A stretch of DNA of 35,837 nucleotides, from positions 1 through 35,837 of the forward strand of contig JODI01000081.1 in NCBI GenBank assembly GCA_000720805.1, in the 5' to 3' direction. Below the pieces are notes generated by a model. It made no database searches, was not told the DNA's origin, and saw only the letters and a list, made by a program, of their open reading frames with translations. The translations under genes were made by a program, and so were the position numbers. Positions 16,047 to 25,038 of the stretch are shown here, piece after piece. Position 1 is the stretch's first letter, and each line of letters opens with the position of its first letter. Origin of the DNA: Streptomyces violaceoruber. Lineage in GTDB: Bacteria > Actinomycetota > Actinomycetes > Streptomycetales > Streptomycetaceae.

Positions 16047-17504
16047 TCAGCCGAAGTTGACATGGACGTTCTTGGTCTCGGTGTAGGACAGGAGCTCGTC
16101 GACGTCCTCCTCGCGTCCGAGACCGCTGTCCTTCACGCCGCCGAACGGCGCGCCGAGTATGTGCCGGGTCACCTCGTTGACCCAGACATAGCCGGCCTCG
16201 ACGTCGCGTGCGAAGCGATGCGCGAGGGCGAGGTCGCGGGTGAACACGCTTGCGGTGAGGCCGTAGCGGACCCCGTTGGCGATGCGGATGGCGTCGTCAT
16301 AGTCGCGGAATCGGATGGCTGCGAGGACCGGTCCGAAGATCTCCTCCTGTGCCAGCCGCGAGTCCGGCCGCACGTCGGCGAACACGGTGGGGCGGACGAA
16401 CAGTCCGCGGGCGAACGGGCCGTCGGTCAGCGCGGTACCGCCTGCGACGAGGCGGGATCCCTCCTCGCGTCCGATATCGATGTAGCGGTTCACCTTGTCG
16501 AACTGGAGGGCATTAACGATCGCGCCGGTGTCGGTGGAGTCGTGCTGAGGCGGTCCGGAACGCAAGTCCTCGACGTTCGCGGCCAGCCGGTCGAGGAACT
16601 CGTCGTAGATGTCCTCGTGCACGAGCAGCCGGCTGGTCGAGCCGCAGGACTGGCCCTGCCAGGTGAAGTTCATACCGCGCTGCGCGGCCGCGACGGCGGC
16701 GTCCTGGTCGGCATCCGGGAAGACCACGAGCGGGTTCTTGCCGCCGAGTTCCAAGGTGACGTTCTTGAGGCGCTGTTCGTTCGCTCGGCGCAGGATGGTT
16801 CGCCCGGTGTCGGCGGCGCCGATGAAAGCCACGCGCCGGATGTCCGGATGCCGAACCAGCGCATCGCCCGCGCCGCCGCCGCGCCCAGTGACGACCTGTG
16901 CGACCCCGGGGGGCAGCACCTCGGCAATCAGTTCGGCCAGCCGCAGCGCGGACAGGCTGGTGTGCTCGCTGGGCTTGACAATGACGGTGTTGCCGGCCGC
17001 CAGCGGGGCGGCCAGTCTCGCAGCCGCGAACATCAGCGGGTGGTTGAAGGGGATGATCCGCGCCACGACGCCGTACGGCTGGCGCAGGGTGTAGTTGAGC
17101 CGGTCGAACAGCGTCGGGACAGTGCCGCCTTGCGCGTGCAGCACCATGCCCGCGTAGTAGCGCAACTGCGCGGCGCCGGCGCCCGCGTCGTTGCGCATCT
17201 CGCGGATGGGCGACCCGTTGTCGGCGACGTCGAGCATGGCCAGCTCCTGCGCGTGGGCGTCGACGGCATCGGCGAGCGCGTACAGCGCGCGGGACCGCTC
17301 GGCCGGGTCGGTCCGCCGCCAGTCCTCGAACGCGAACCTGGCAGCGGCCACGGCCGCGTCCACGTCGGCGTCCGTGGCGTCGGGGACGCGGCCGATGACC
17401 TCACCCGTCGCCGGATTCAGCGCATCGATCGTCGCGCCGTCCGAAGCGAGGCGCCGCTTCCCGTCTATGATCATGGGTGTGACGTCGACCGAGGTCTCGG
17501 TCAT
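16047..17504 (-). CDS. Aldehyde dehydrogenase of the meta-cleavage operon
   Basis: A 485-residue aldehyde dehydrogenase, full length. It shows IIPFNHPLMFA (Asn154), LELGGKNPLVVF with Glu252 and WQGQSCGSTSRL with Cys287. It differs from the paralogue at 10322-11803 and resembles the benzaldehyde/betaine-aldehyde-like branch, but the substrate is not readable. The ATG at 17504 has AGGTGG at a good distance. It follows the TPP enzyme by 113 bp and precedes the class II aldolase-like gene by 10 bp. TPP decarboxylase plus ALDH would convert a 2-oxo acid via an aldehyde to an acid. Confidence 0.88.
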   Translation of the reverse strand: MTETSVDVTPMIIDGKRRLASDGATIDALNPATGEVIGRVPDATDADVDAAVAAARFAFEDWRRTDPAERSRALYALADAVDAHAQELAMLDVADNGSPIREMRNDAGAGAAQLRYYAGMVLHAQGGTVPTLFDRLNYTLRQPYGVVARIIPFNHPLMFAAARLAAPLAAGNTVIVKPSEHTSLSALRLAELIAEVLPPGVAQVVTGRGGGAGDALVRHPDIRRVAFIGAADTGRTILRRANEQRLKNVTLELGGKNPLVVFPDADQDAAVAAAQRGMNFTWQGQSCGSTSRLLVHEDIYDEFLDRLAANVEDLRSGPPQHDSTDTGAIVNALQFDKVNRYIDIGREEGSRLVAGGTALTDGPFARGLFVRPTVFADVRPDSRLAQEEIFGPVLAAIRFRDYDDAIRIANGVRYGLTASVFTRDLALAHRFARDVEAGYVWVNEVTRHILGAPFGGVKDSGLGREEDVDELLSYTETKNVHVNFG

Positions 17505-17617
17505 GAAAACCACCTCTCTCCTGGCGAGTGCTGCGGCCGGTGACGTGCAGCAGGTGATACCGCTCTTGGTCGCCGGCCTCGTCCAACAGCCACTGCGACA
17601 GCTGCGGTTCTCATCGA

Positions 17618-19333
17618 TCAGCGGGCGGTGGGCGGGATGAGCCCCGGCGGCAGGCCGTACATCCGATCCTGCAAGACGTCGATGATGGCCGGACGATCCT
17701 GTGCCATCGCCTTCTCGAACGCTGCGGGCAGGTCGGCCTCGGCCTCCACTCTGACGCCGAAACCGCCGAGGGAGCGGGCGTATTCGGCGAAGTCGGGGTT
17801 GTTGTAGAAGACGCCGAGGTAGCGTCCGTCGTGTGCGGTCCGCTGCCGGTCCCGTGTGTTTCCGTAGGCGAAGTTGTTGGTGATGACGTTGACCACGCTG
17901 ATGCCCTCGCGGACGCAGGTCTCGAAGTCCTGGGCGACCATCCAGAAGCTGCCGTCGCCGCAGATCGTCACCACGCGGCTGTCGGGGAGGGCCAGCGCGA
18001 TCCCCATCGCGGCGGGCAGTCCCCAGCCCATGGCACCGCCCGGGGAGGAGTAGAGGCTGCGGCTTCGAGGGAGACGCAGGTGACGATGCATCCAGGGGGC
18101 GAAGCTGGGGGCGTCTTGCACGAGGATCACGTCGTCTCTCACGGCAAGATCCTGAAGGGCTCTGATCACGGCGATGCCGCCGACGCCGGTGCCCGGCTCG
18201 TCGGCCGCGAGTGCCTCCGACGTCAGCGAGGACGCCTGGTCGAACTCGGCGCGTAGGGCGCTGCGGCGCGTGCCTCGCGCGTCGGCGAGCTCCCCCGACG
18301 GCTCCGGGATCCCAGCGGCGAGCGCTTCGGCCGCGAGATGCGCGTCGGAGACCAGCCCGACCTCGGGCACATGGATCTTGCCCAGCTCGGCGGGGTCGAT
18401 GTCGATGTGGATGAGCCGCGTGCTCGGCTGGAGCAGCGTCCACCGCTTCGTCGTGAACTCGGAGAATCGGCAGCCGATCGCCAGCAGGAAGTCGGCTTCA
18501 CGCACCGCTCGCTCGGTCACCTCGTGCACCCCGTACCCCAGCGCGCCGAGGTACGCCGGGTGGTCGTGCGGCACAGTGCTCTGCCGCTGCCAGGTGGTGA
18601 CCACCGGGGCGCCCAGCCGGTCGGCGAGCCGGAGGTACGCGTCCGGCTCTCCTACTGCCCCGCCGCCGACCAGGACGACCGGTCGCTCACTGCGGGCGAG
18701 CAGACCGACGGCCTCCTGCACTGCGGCCTCGGCGGGGGCCGGCGGGTGGCTGCGCCAACGCGGCGCCGGCCGCACCTCCTCCGGGACGGCCGCCTGCAGG
18801 ACGTCGAGCGGCAGCGACACGACGACAGGACCCGGGCGCCCGGACACCGCGGTGCGCACGGCCCGTTGCAGCAGCTCCGGGATGCGGTCGGGCTGGCGGA
18901 TTTCGACGACCCACTTCGAGAAGGGCCGGAAGGAGGCCAGGACATCCATCTCCTCGAAGGCCTGGCGGTCAGCGATGCCCCCGGCGACCTGCCCGACGAG
19001 GACGAGCATCGGTACCGATTCGTCGTGGGCGTTCTCGACTGCGATGGCGAGGTTCGCTGCTCCGGGGCCCCGGGAGACCAGGGCCACACCCAGTTGCTCG
19101 CCCGGCCGGGACAGGCCGTCGGCGATGAAGCCGGCAACCTGTTCGTGCCGGGTCACGACGAACCGGACGGTGTCCTGACGGGCCAGGCTGTCGAGCAGGT
19201 CCATGACCGTGGTGCCGGGCAGGCCGGCCACGATGCGTATCCCCTCCTCGGCCAGGCACTCGACCACCAGGTCGGAGCCGGTCCGCGGCGGAGGTCCACC
19301 TGTCTCGGTGGGAGCCGGTACGGGACGAGACAC
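17618..19333 (-). CDS. Thiamine diphosphate-dependent decarboxylase/lyase
   Basis: A 571-residue enzyme of the acetolactate synthase/benzoylformate decarboxylase superfamily. The catalytic glutamate is Glu64 in VVTRHEQVAGFIADG; the TPP/Mg motif begins with GDGSF (459-463) and ends with NN (486-487). The central domain has DIDPAELGKIHVP. The length fits either group. In a catabolic operon a 2-oxo acid decarboxylase or carboligase is more likely than branched-chain amino acid synthesis, but this is inference. The GTG at 19333 is preceded by AAGGAG. It lies 65 bp after the LigB-type dioxygenase gene. A C-terminal remnant of a paralogue is at 35594-35738. Confidence 0.85.
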   Translation of the reverse strand: MSRPVPAPTETGGPPPRTGSDLVVECLAEEGIRIVAGLPGTTVMDLLDSLARQDTVRFVVTRHEQVAGFIADGLSRPGEQLGVALVSRGPGAANLAIAVENAHDESVPMLVLVGQVAGGIADRQAFEEMDVLASFRPFSKWVVEIRQPDRIPELLQRAVRTAVSGRPGPVVVSLPLDVLQAAVPEEVRPAPRWRSHPPAPAEAAVQEAVGLLARSERPVVLVGGGAVGEPDAYLRLADRLGAPVVTTWQRQSTVPHDHPAYLGALGYGVHEVTERAVREADFLLAIGCRFSEFTTKRWTLLQPSTRLIHIDIDPAELGKIHVPEVGLVSDAHLAAEALAAGIPEPSGELADARGTRRSALRAEFDQASSLTSEALAADEPGTGVGGIAVIRALQDLAVRDDVILVQDAPSFAPWMHRHLRLPRSRSLYSSPGGAMGWGLPAAMGIALALPDSRVVTICGDGSFWMVAQDFETCVREGISVVNVITNNFAYGNTRDRQRTAHDGRYLGVFYNNPDFAEYARSLGGFGVRVEAEADLPAAFEKAMAQDRPAIIDVLQDRMYGLPPGLIPPTAR

Positions 19334-19398
19334 GGAACTTCTCCTTATCGAGCGGGTATCAACGCGCCGCGCGAGCGGCTGCGTGGGGCGGTCGTGGG

Positions 19399-20325
19399 CT
19401 ACGCCCCCACTTCCCAGTGCGCGAGCCCGAGGCCGACGATGCCGTGGGGTACGGGGATGTAGTCGATGACCTGGGCGCGGACGCCGGGCATGGCCCCGGC
19501 CACGACAATCCACGAGCGGATCTCACCGCTCCCGCCGCGGAGGGTGTCGGAGTCGAAGGTGAACAGACTGGTCAGGTCCTCGCCACGACCCTCGCTGACG
19601 CGCTCGAGCACCCAGTTGTCGAGCCGCTGGTCGATCCAGCCTGCCCGCGGCCCCCCCGGATCGTGCGACAGCCCACCGGAGCCCAGGACGGCGATGCGCT
19701 CCGGCCTGCTGTCGGCGATCTCCCTGATCGCCCGGCCGAGGTCGTAGCAGCGCTGACCGGATGGCAGCGGCTCGTGGTAGGCGTTGAGGAAGATCGGCAC
19801 CACCGGTATGCCCAACTCGGCGACCCCCAGCGCGTGGGCCGGCCGGGTGAAGGCATGCCCGATGCCGTCCGATCGGCCGAGCGGCCGCAGTTCGGTCATG
19901 ATCGCCGGATCGAAGCCTCGCTCGACGAGACCGGCCGCGATGTGGTGACCCAGTTCGCTGTGACACTCCAGTGTCACGTTGTGGTCGATCCCTGGCTGAT
20001 CACGGAATCGGGGAAGGGTATTGCCACTCACCTTCTCGCCGCAGAAGACGGCGAGATTCGGGTTGACCGGAGGGCCGAAGACCTCCCCCTGGTCGTCGCC
20101 GACGATCAGCAGGACGTCCGGCCGGGCTGCCTCCAGCGCGCCGCGCAGTGCGGCGAACCCGGCATCGATCCGCTGCCTGTCGACCGCATGGGTCTCGGGC
20201 GTCTGCGCCGCTACGGCCAGGGGCTGGGGTACGTCACCGGTCTGCAACGCGTGGACGTCAGGCCACAGCTCGACCGGCAGGAACATGACCGGAGCGTGGG
20301 ATGACGCGAGGCCGAGAACCAGCAT
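19399..20325 (-). CDS. LigB-type (class III) extradiol ring-cleavage dioxygenase
   Basis: A 308-residue single-chain enzyme of the LigB superfamily, which cleaves catechols with Fe(II). Visible signatures are LASSHAPVMFLP with a ligand-type histidine at residue 10, VLLIVGDDQGEVF, ECHSELGHHIAAGL and VLGSGGLSHDPGG. There is no separate LigA-like small subunit nearby. It is not MhpB-like at the N-terminus. The ATG at 20325 shares its A with the TGA of the ferredoxin gene (TGATG), so translation is probably coupled. It should open the ring of the diol made by the dioxygenase and SDR, ahead of the C-C hydrolase. Confidence 0.85.
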   Translation of the reverse strand: MLVLGLASSHAPVMFLPVELWPDVHALQTGDVPQPLAVAAQTPETHAVDRQRIDAGFAALRGALEAARPDVLLIVGDDQGEVFGPPVNPNLAVFCGEKVSGNTLPRFRDQPGIDHNVTLECHSELGHHIAAGLVERGFDPAIMTELRPLGRSDGIGHAFTRPAHALGVAELGIPVVPIFLNAYHEPLPSGQRCYDLGRAIREIADSRPERIAVLGSGGLSHDPGGPRAGWIDQRLDNWVLERVSEGRGEDLTSLFTFDSDTLRGGSGEIRSWIVVAGAMPGVRAQVIDYIPVPHGIVGLGLAHWEVGA

Positions 20326-20663
20326 CACGCACCCCCACTGCCCGGTACGGTCACGTAGATACGCTCATCGGTGACCGTTACCGGATAGGTCCGCACCGGC
20401 AGCAGCGCCGGAAGGGCGCTGGCCTTACCTGTCTTCAGGTCGAAACGGCCCCAGTGCATGGCGCACTCGACCTGGCAGTTGCTGACCTCGCCGTCTGCGA
20501 GAGACGACTGGCCGTGGCTGCACACGTCACTCAGTGCGTAGATCTGCCCCTCGTCGTTGAGCACCGCGATCGGTTCGGGCAGTTCATCCCGCTCGATCCG
20601 GATACCTTGCCCGAGCGGCACGTCTTCGACGTTGCAAACATAGACCTGTGTCATCAGCGACAT
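20325..20663 (-). CDS. Rieske-type ferredoxin of the dioxygenase system 1
   Basis: A 112-residue [2Fe-2S] Rieske ferredoxin. Cluster ligands are Cys48-x-His50 (VCSHGQSSL) and Cys67-xx-His70 (VECAMHWGRFD). It passes electrons from the reductase (25039-26319) to the oxygenase. The ATG at 20663 is chosen because TGAGGTG lies about 7 bases upstream; ATG at 20654 and GTG at 20672 are alternatives. It is placed after the hydrolase gene rather than directly after the oxygenase genes, as in the second set at 32373. Confidence 0.92.
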   Translation of the reverse strand: MSLMTQVYVCNVEDVPLGQGIRIERDELPEPIAVLNDEGQIYALSDVCSHGQSSLADGEVSNCQVECAMHWGRFDLKTGKASALPALLPVRTYPVTVTDERIYVTVPGSGGA

Positions 20664-20747
20664 TGTGGACACCTCAACTCCTCACCGGGTGCGGCGTCGA
20701 CGCAACGACAGCCGTTCCCTCAGCATCTGGACAGTGGGATCGCGCCA

Positions 20748-21590
20748 TCACGGCGCCGCCAGGAAGTGCAGCGCGAGCCGGTTGAACTCTTCCGCGTGCT
20801 CGAGCTGGGCCCAGTGCCCACAGTCGCGGAAGACGTGCAGTCGGGAGTCGGGGATGTCGCGCAGCAGCTGCATGCCGATCTCAAGCGGGTTCACCCGGTC
20901 CTCGCGACCCCACACGATCAGCGTCCGGGCCTGGATGCGGGCGAACTCGTCGCGCTGGTCGCGCCAAGGGGCGGTCGACCGCGCCCTGGCATCGCGGTGG
21001 GCCGGGTTGTTCGCCGCCCGCACCCGACCCTCCAGCGCCTTTCGCGTCATGAGGCTGGGGTCGAAGAGCATGACGTTCACCAGCGCCTGCATGGTGTCCA
21101 TGGTCGGGTTGGCGAAGGTCTCGGCGATCCTGCGGTGTCCTTCGGTCGGCTGGGGGGCGACCACGGTCTGGGTCATCCCCGCCGCGCCCATCAGCACGAG
21201 CCGGTCCGTCCGCTCCGGGTAGTCGACGGCGAACGCCATGGCCACCGCGCCGCCCATCGAGTTCCCCAGGAAGCTGGCACGTTCGATGCCCAGGGCGTCC
21301 ATCAGGTCGCGCAGGGCACGGGCGCGGACGGTGGTTCCGGGTTCGGTGTCGAGCACGACCGACTCGGACCCGCCGTAGCCGGGCATGTCCACCAGCAAGG
21401 TGCGATGCCGCTCGGCGAAGGGGGCGAAGTTCTGGGTGAAGTTCGACCAGCCGCTCGCGCCGGGGCCGCCGCCGTGCAGCATGATCACGACAGGGCCCTG
21501 GCCGGCCTCGTGGTAATGCAGCCGGTACGGTCCGGCCTGGATCTCCTTGCCGGTGTTCTCCTCCGTCAACGCCGTCAGGGTCTGGGGCAT
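20748..21590 (-). CDS. Meta-cleavage product C-C hydrolase (BphD/HsaD/CmtE-like)
   Basis: A 280-residue alpha/beta hydrolase that splits ring-fission products into 2-hydroxypenta-2,4-dienoate and a side-chain acid. The oxyanion-hole loop is MLHGGGPGASGWSNF; the triad is Ser111 (GNSMGGAVAM), Asp231 (GREDRVNP) and His259 (DCGHWAQLEH). All match the BphD/HsaD group, including the lid region. The ATG at 21590 has AGAGG upstream. It lies 40 bp after the beta subunit. The identity of the released acid would reveal the substrate side chain. Confidence 0.92.
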   Translation of the reverse strand: MPQTLTALTEENTGKEIQAGPYRLHYHEAGQGPVVIMLHGGGPGASGWSNFTQNFAPFAERHRTLLVDMPGYGGSESVVLDTEPGTTVRARALRDLMDALGIERASFLGNSMGGAVAMAFAVDYPERTDRLVLMGAAGMTQTVVAPQPTEGHRRIAETFANPTMDTMQALVNVMLFDPSLMTRKALEGRVRAANNPAHRDARARSTAPWRDQRDEFARIQARTLIVWGREDRVNPLEIGMQLLRDIPDSRLHVFRDCGHWAQLEHAEEFNRLALHFLAAP

Positions 21591-21630
21591 GCCTGTGTTC
21601 CTCTCAGGAGAGCAGGCGGTCTTGCGACCG

Positions 21631-22128
21631 TCAGAAGAAGATGGAGATGCCTCGCGGCAGGACGGTGGCGTCGAGGTGGACCACGCGGCGCGCGATCTTC
21701 CAGCCGCCGTCGACCCGGCGCAGCCGGTCGCGGCGCCGACCCGCCCACCATGTCTCATCGCGTAGCTTTCGGGCCTGGCGCACGATGAAGGCGCTCAGCA
21801 CCTCGACCTCGTCGGGGTTGTCGCCTTCGACCACCACGACGTTGCTGATGAGGTGGCAGGTCATCGAGACCGGGATTTCCGAGTGTGAGAACCCCGTGGC
21901 GTCCTTGCGGACCCGCACCGCCAGCATCTGCTTGTCGTCCCGCATGATGGGGTGTCCCGCCGGCGGTACGTCTCCCTGGACGTACTCGCGCAGCGGCATC
22001 AGGTACTCGGTGTCGTCGGTGAACAGATCCAGCCAGTCCTCGAGGTGGTGCTCGTCGAGCATGTGTGCCTCGCGGTAGAGGAAGTCCTCGACCTCGCGCT
22101 GGAGCTCCGAGCTCGCCACGGTGGTCAT
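21631..22128 (-). CDS. Aromatic-ring-hydroxylating dioxygenase beta subunit 1
   Basis: A 165-residue small subunit of the oxygenase, with an SnoaL-like cone fold. It shows EDFLYREAHMLDEHHLEDWL, DLFTDDTEYLMPLREY and SMTCHLISNVVVVEG, and ends in LPRGISIFF, the common beta-subunit ending of biphenyl/phenylpropionate-type dioxygenases. The ATG overlaps the alpha-subunit stop as ATGA, with GGGAG upstream, ensuring coupled synthesis. Confidence 0.93.
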   Translation of the reverse strand: MTTVASSELQREVEDFLYREAHMLDEHHLEDWLDLFTDDTEYLMPLREYVQGDVPPAGHPIMRDDKQMLAVRVRKDATGFSHSEIPVSMTCHLISNVVVVEGDNPDEVEVLSAFIVRQARKLRDETWWAGRRRDRLRRVDGGWKIARRVVHLDATVLPRGISIFF

Positions 22129-23549
22129 GCCCGGCTCCCTTCCATCATCTCGAGCCAGAACCCGTAGAACCTGCGCTGGTCGACCTCGCTGGGGTTGGGC
22201 CCGGCATTTCCCGGCAGACCCGTGGGGCCTTCGTGCTCGTGCTCGAGCTGCAGGCCGTAGTGGAACGGACGGTGCCAGTTCCGGGGCGACTGGCCGGCCT
22301 CGACCATGCGCTCGAAGTTCTCCACGTCGTCCGGTGCGACGACGCCGGCCATGTGCTGGCCCTGGTACACGCGCTGGACCGCCAGGTCCTTGACCACTTG
22401 CGGCGCTTCGCGCTCCACCATCGTCCACTGCCAGCACTCGTGCTCCAGCGGGCCACGCGGGTGGAAGGTTTGGAAGTGCCGGCCGAGCATGGCCGAGTTG
22501 AAGCCCATCAGCCCCATGTTGGGGAAGATCAGGCCGTTCATGAAACCGTAGGAGCTGATATCGCGGTCCTTCGTGAGCTCCAGCAGCTTCTTGCGGCGGT
22601 ACTTCACCCACTCGACCGCCTCGGCACCCAGTTCCTCGGCCTCGGCGAGGTCGCGTTCGTATCCCTCGTCGTTGTCGGCGAAGACCATCCCCATGCCCAT
22701 CGGGGCGCTGCGGCCGGGGCCTCCGGTGCTGACCTCGTACACCGGTCCGTTCAGGTTCGAGGCGGGGTAGGTGAGGATCGGGATCCGGTTCCCCTGCTCC
22801 AGGTTCTCCCGCACCAGCGACAGCCACGCGACGTGCGTCGCGGCGAACACGTGGTAGTTGTCGCCGATGAAGTTCTCGCTCACGAGCTTCCAGTTGCCAG
22901 GAGAGCGGTACCGGTGCCACCCGGGCAGCGCCTCGAGGCCGCCGAGGGGCGTGGAGAGGACGAAGTTCTCCAGCCACCAGCGCGTGTCGTCGTCGAGCCA
23001 CTCCTCCAGCGCGGGAGCCGACGCGTCGAACGTCGCGAAGAGCAGGCCGTGGAACTTGGCCACCTTCGCGGCGGTCTCCAGTCCCCATGCCGGCTTGTCG
23101 AGTTCGTCGCGATAGAAGAACTGCTCCATCGGCGCCCCGGCGAGCGTGCCGTCGAGCCCGTAGCTCCAGCCGTGGTAGGAGCAGGTGAACCCCTTCACGT
23201 TGCCCCGGTCGAACAGGCAAACCTGGTTGCCGCGGTGCGCGCACTTGTTGACGAGCACCCGGATCTCGCCGCCGGAATCGCGGGCGACGATGACCGGTGT
23301 CTCGCCCATGTAGTTGGTGATGTAATCGCCTGGCTTGCGCAGCATGTCCTCGTGGCCGACGACAAGCCAGGCACGGTTGAACACTTGCTCCGCCTCAACC
23401 CGGTAGACCTCGGGGTCGAAGTGGACGAAGGGCGCGATCAGCCCGTTCTGCCAGTCGACCGCCTTCCGCAGCTTTTCGATGCTCATCGAATCGAACATCC
23501 CGTCAGCCGAGAACGGTGGCGAGCTTCTTGTCATCTCGACGTTTGACAT
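22125..23549 (-). CDS. Aromatic-ring-hydroxylating dioxygenase alpha subunit 1
   Basis: A 474-residue Rieske oxygenase large subunit. The [2Fe-2S] site is Cys103-x-His105 (KCAHRGNQVCLFDRG) and Cys123-xx-His126 (CSYHGWSYG). The mononuclear iron site is ENFIGDNYHVFAATH (D-x2-H-x5-H), with the third ligand probably in VAPDDVENFE. The spacing is as in BphA/TodC1-type oxygenases. It would dihydroxylate an aromatic ring to a cis-dihydrodiol; the substrate is unknown. The start at 23549 has AAGGAG; an internal ATG at 23486 would remove 21 residues that are absent from paralogue alpha2. First gene of an eight-gene minus-strand operon under promoter B. Confidence 0.95.
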   Translation of the reverse strand: MSNVEMTRSSPPFSADGMFDSMSIEKLRKAVDWQNGLIAPFVHFDPEVYRVEAEQVFNRAWLVVGHEDMLRKPGDYITNYMGETPVIVARDSGGEIRVLVNKCAHRGNQVCLFDRGNVKGFTCSYHGWSYGLDGTLAGAPMEQFFYRDELDKPAWGLETAAKVAKFHGLLFATFDASAPALEEWLDDDTRWWLENFVLSTPLGGLEALPGWHRYRSPGNWKLVSENFIGDNYHVFAATHVAWLSLVRENLEQGNRIPILTYPASNLNGPVYEVSTGGPGRSAPMGMGMVFADNDEGYERDLAEAEELGAEAVEWVKYRRKKLLELTKDRDISSYGFMNGLIFPNMGLMGFNSAMLGRHFQTFHPRGPLEHECWQWTMVEREAPQVVKDLAVQRVYQGQHMAGVVAPDDVENFERMVEAGQSPRNWHRPFHYGLQLEHEHEGPTGLPGNAGPNPSEVDQRRFYGFWLEMMEGSRA

Positions 23550-23649
23550 GGCGCCAGCTCCTTCGAGCAGATGCCGACCATCGGCTACTGCGAGGCCAGC
23601 GGCGTTCGCCGCGCTGATGAAGGCGACGTTAAGGGCCAGTTACAGTTTC

Positions 23650-23681
23650 GTCTATAGAATAGTTTGCATACCGACTATTCG
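23650..23681 (-). promoter_or_regulatory. Promoter/operator B (dioxygenase operon 1)
   Basis: Contains a perfect inverted repeat GAATAG, 12 nt, CTATTC (23657-23662 and 23675-23680). On the minus strand it is followed by TATAGAC, a likely -10 box, about 100 bases before the alpha-subunit ATG. The best copy of the five-site motif. Confidence 0.7.
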
Positions 23682-23798
23682 TTTTCGGTATTACACCGCG
23701 CCTTTCGCGCACAGCACAGGCGAGTCTGACCGCACGTCAAAGCCCCAGCCCGCCCTTGATGCAGCAGAATGCTCGCTGGGCCATATCAATGCCTTGAA

Positions 23799-23831
23799 TG
23801 AATAACTGATATGCGAACTATTCTATGGACG
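23799..23831 (+). promoter_or_regulatory. Promoter/operator C (SDR/lower-pathway operon)
   Basis: GAATAA, 13 nt with ATATGCGAAC, TATTC, then TATGGAC, about 100 bases before the SDR ATG. Arranged back to back with site B, about 120 bp away. Confidence 0.68.
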
Positions 23832-23930
23832 CGATTCTTCACGCGGACGTAACCTGGCGACGCCTATCGCAGCAAAGGGTCATCTGGTGGACCGGTGCGG
23901 CCGGCACCACCCGTCACGAGGAGCGCGCAT

Positions 23931-25022
23931 ATGTCGATCAACGAGGCGACCAGCGCAGAAGATCCGGGCGGAGCAGCCGCCATCACCGCGCGGCAGAGCC
24001 GGATGGCGGAGCGTGCCCTCGCTGAATGGCGCGAGCAGCTTGAAGGCCGGGTCGCCGTGGTCACCGGAGGCGCCCGCGGCATCGGCCGGTGCATGTGTGA
24101 AGGGCTGATGCGCGCAGGCGCTCGGGTCGTCGCCGCCGACAAGTCCTGGGACGGCGCGGAGGACTTCCGCAAGCAGCTCGAGGCCGGCGAGGGGTTGGCC
24201 CTCGAGGTGGACATCACCGACGACGCTCAGCTCGACAGCGCGTACGCCGCCGTCCTCGACCGGTTCGGGACCGTGGACATTCTGATCAACAACGCGGCTC
24301 TGGTCTCGGAGACGCTGTTCCACCCGACGGGGCACCGCAAGACCCTGGACACCACCGACCAGGACTGGGAGGTGATGTTCAAGGTCAACCTGTTCGGCAC
24401 GCTGAAGGTCATCCGCCGGTTCATCAAGCCGATGCAGGAGCAGAAGCGCGGCAGCATCATCAACGTCGTCAGCAGCGGCATCCTCACTGGAACAGTCGGC
24501 GGCGGGTTCTACGGGCAGCGCCCGTGGACAGTGGAGATGCCCTACCAGGCCACCAAGGCGGCGGTCACCACGCTGGGCCTCTACCTCGCCGAGGAGGTGC
24601 GCGCCGACGGCGTCGCGGTGAACGCGTTCATGCCGGGGCACACACGTGCCTCGTGGTTCGACACCACGGCACGCGCGTTCAGCGAGATGGGCATCGTGTA
24701 CTTCATGCGGCCGGTGGTCCCCGAACACCTGCTACCGATCACCGCCTTCCTCGCCGCCCAGGACGGTCATGGCGCCACCGGCCGGCTGTACCAGGTGCCC
24801 GAGTGGAACTACGACCACGGCTACGGCGACTACGCGGCCTGGCAGGACCACCAGCTGCCCTCGGACATGGAACAGATGTACAGCCGGCTGGAGGCAGCCA
24901 CTCCCCCGTACGAGCGGTCTGGGGTTCCGCATCTGCCGTTCGACGCTCAATCCGCCCTGTTCACCGTGGCGATGGCCAACCTCGGCTCGCAGGAGAACTG
25001 GGCCGGCGGTGCCACCCAGTGA
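23931..25022 (+). CDS. SDR-family oxidoreductase, likely cis-dihydrodiol dehydrogenase
   Basis: A 363-residue classical short-chain dehydrogenase with N- and C-terminal extensions (usual core about 250). The cofactor loop is TGGARGIG (45-52), then INNAA near 119-123; catalytic Tyr205 and Lys209 are in PYQATKAA. The extra 70 residues at the C-terminus include WNYDHGYGDYAAWQDH, unusual for BphB-type enzymes. By position, first in the operon divergent from the dioxygenase, it most likely re-aromatises the dihydrodiol to the catechol, but sequence alone does not prove this. GAGGAG precedes the ATG. Confidence 0.85.
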   Translation: MSINEATSAEDPGGAAAITARQSRMAERALAEWREQLEGRVAVVTGGARGIGRCMCEGLMRAGARVVAADKSWDGAEDFRKQLEAGEGLALEVDITDDAQLDSAYAAVLDRFGTVDILINNAALVSETLFHPTGHRKTLDTTDQDWEVMFKVNLFGTLKVIRRFIKPMQEQKRGSIINVVSSGILTGTVGGGFYGQRPWTVEMPYQATKAAVTTLGLYLAEEVRADGVAVNAFMPGHTRASWFDTTARAFSEMGIVYFMRPVVPEHLLPITAFLAAQDGHGATGRLYQVPEWNYDHGYGDYAAWQDHQLPSDMEQMYSRLEAATPPYERSGVPHLPFDAQSALFTVAMANLGSQENWAGGATQ

Positions 25023-25038
25023 GCCGAATCGAGGTCGA

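Noticed and set aside
16047..18443. A 798-residue minus-strand frame suggesting a fusion ahead of the aldehyde dehydrogenase
   Set aside because: The first 314 residues are an arginine/histidine-rich shadow of the TPP-enzyme gene in another frame; the true ATG with AGGTGG is at 17504.
20301..21788. A 495-residue plus-strand frame opposite the hydrolase and ferredoxin genes
   Set aside because: It has no recognisable domain, and it is explained as the complement of the minus-strand genes.
21631..23244. A 537-residue frame suggesting an extended beta subunit
   Set aside because: The extension is the out-of-frame reading of the alpha-subunit gene; the beta subunit starts at 22128 in an ATGA overlap.
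24646..25038. N-terminal extension of the ferredoxin reductase
   Set aside because: It overlaps the SDR gene in another frame and has no family resemblance; the GTG at 25039 gives the normal FAD loop at the N-terminus.
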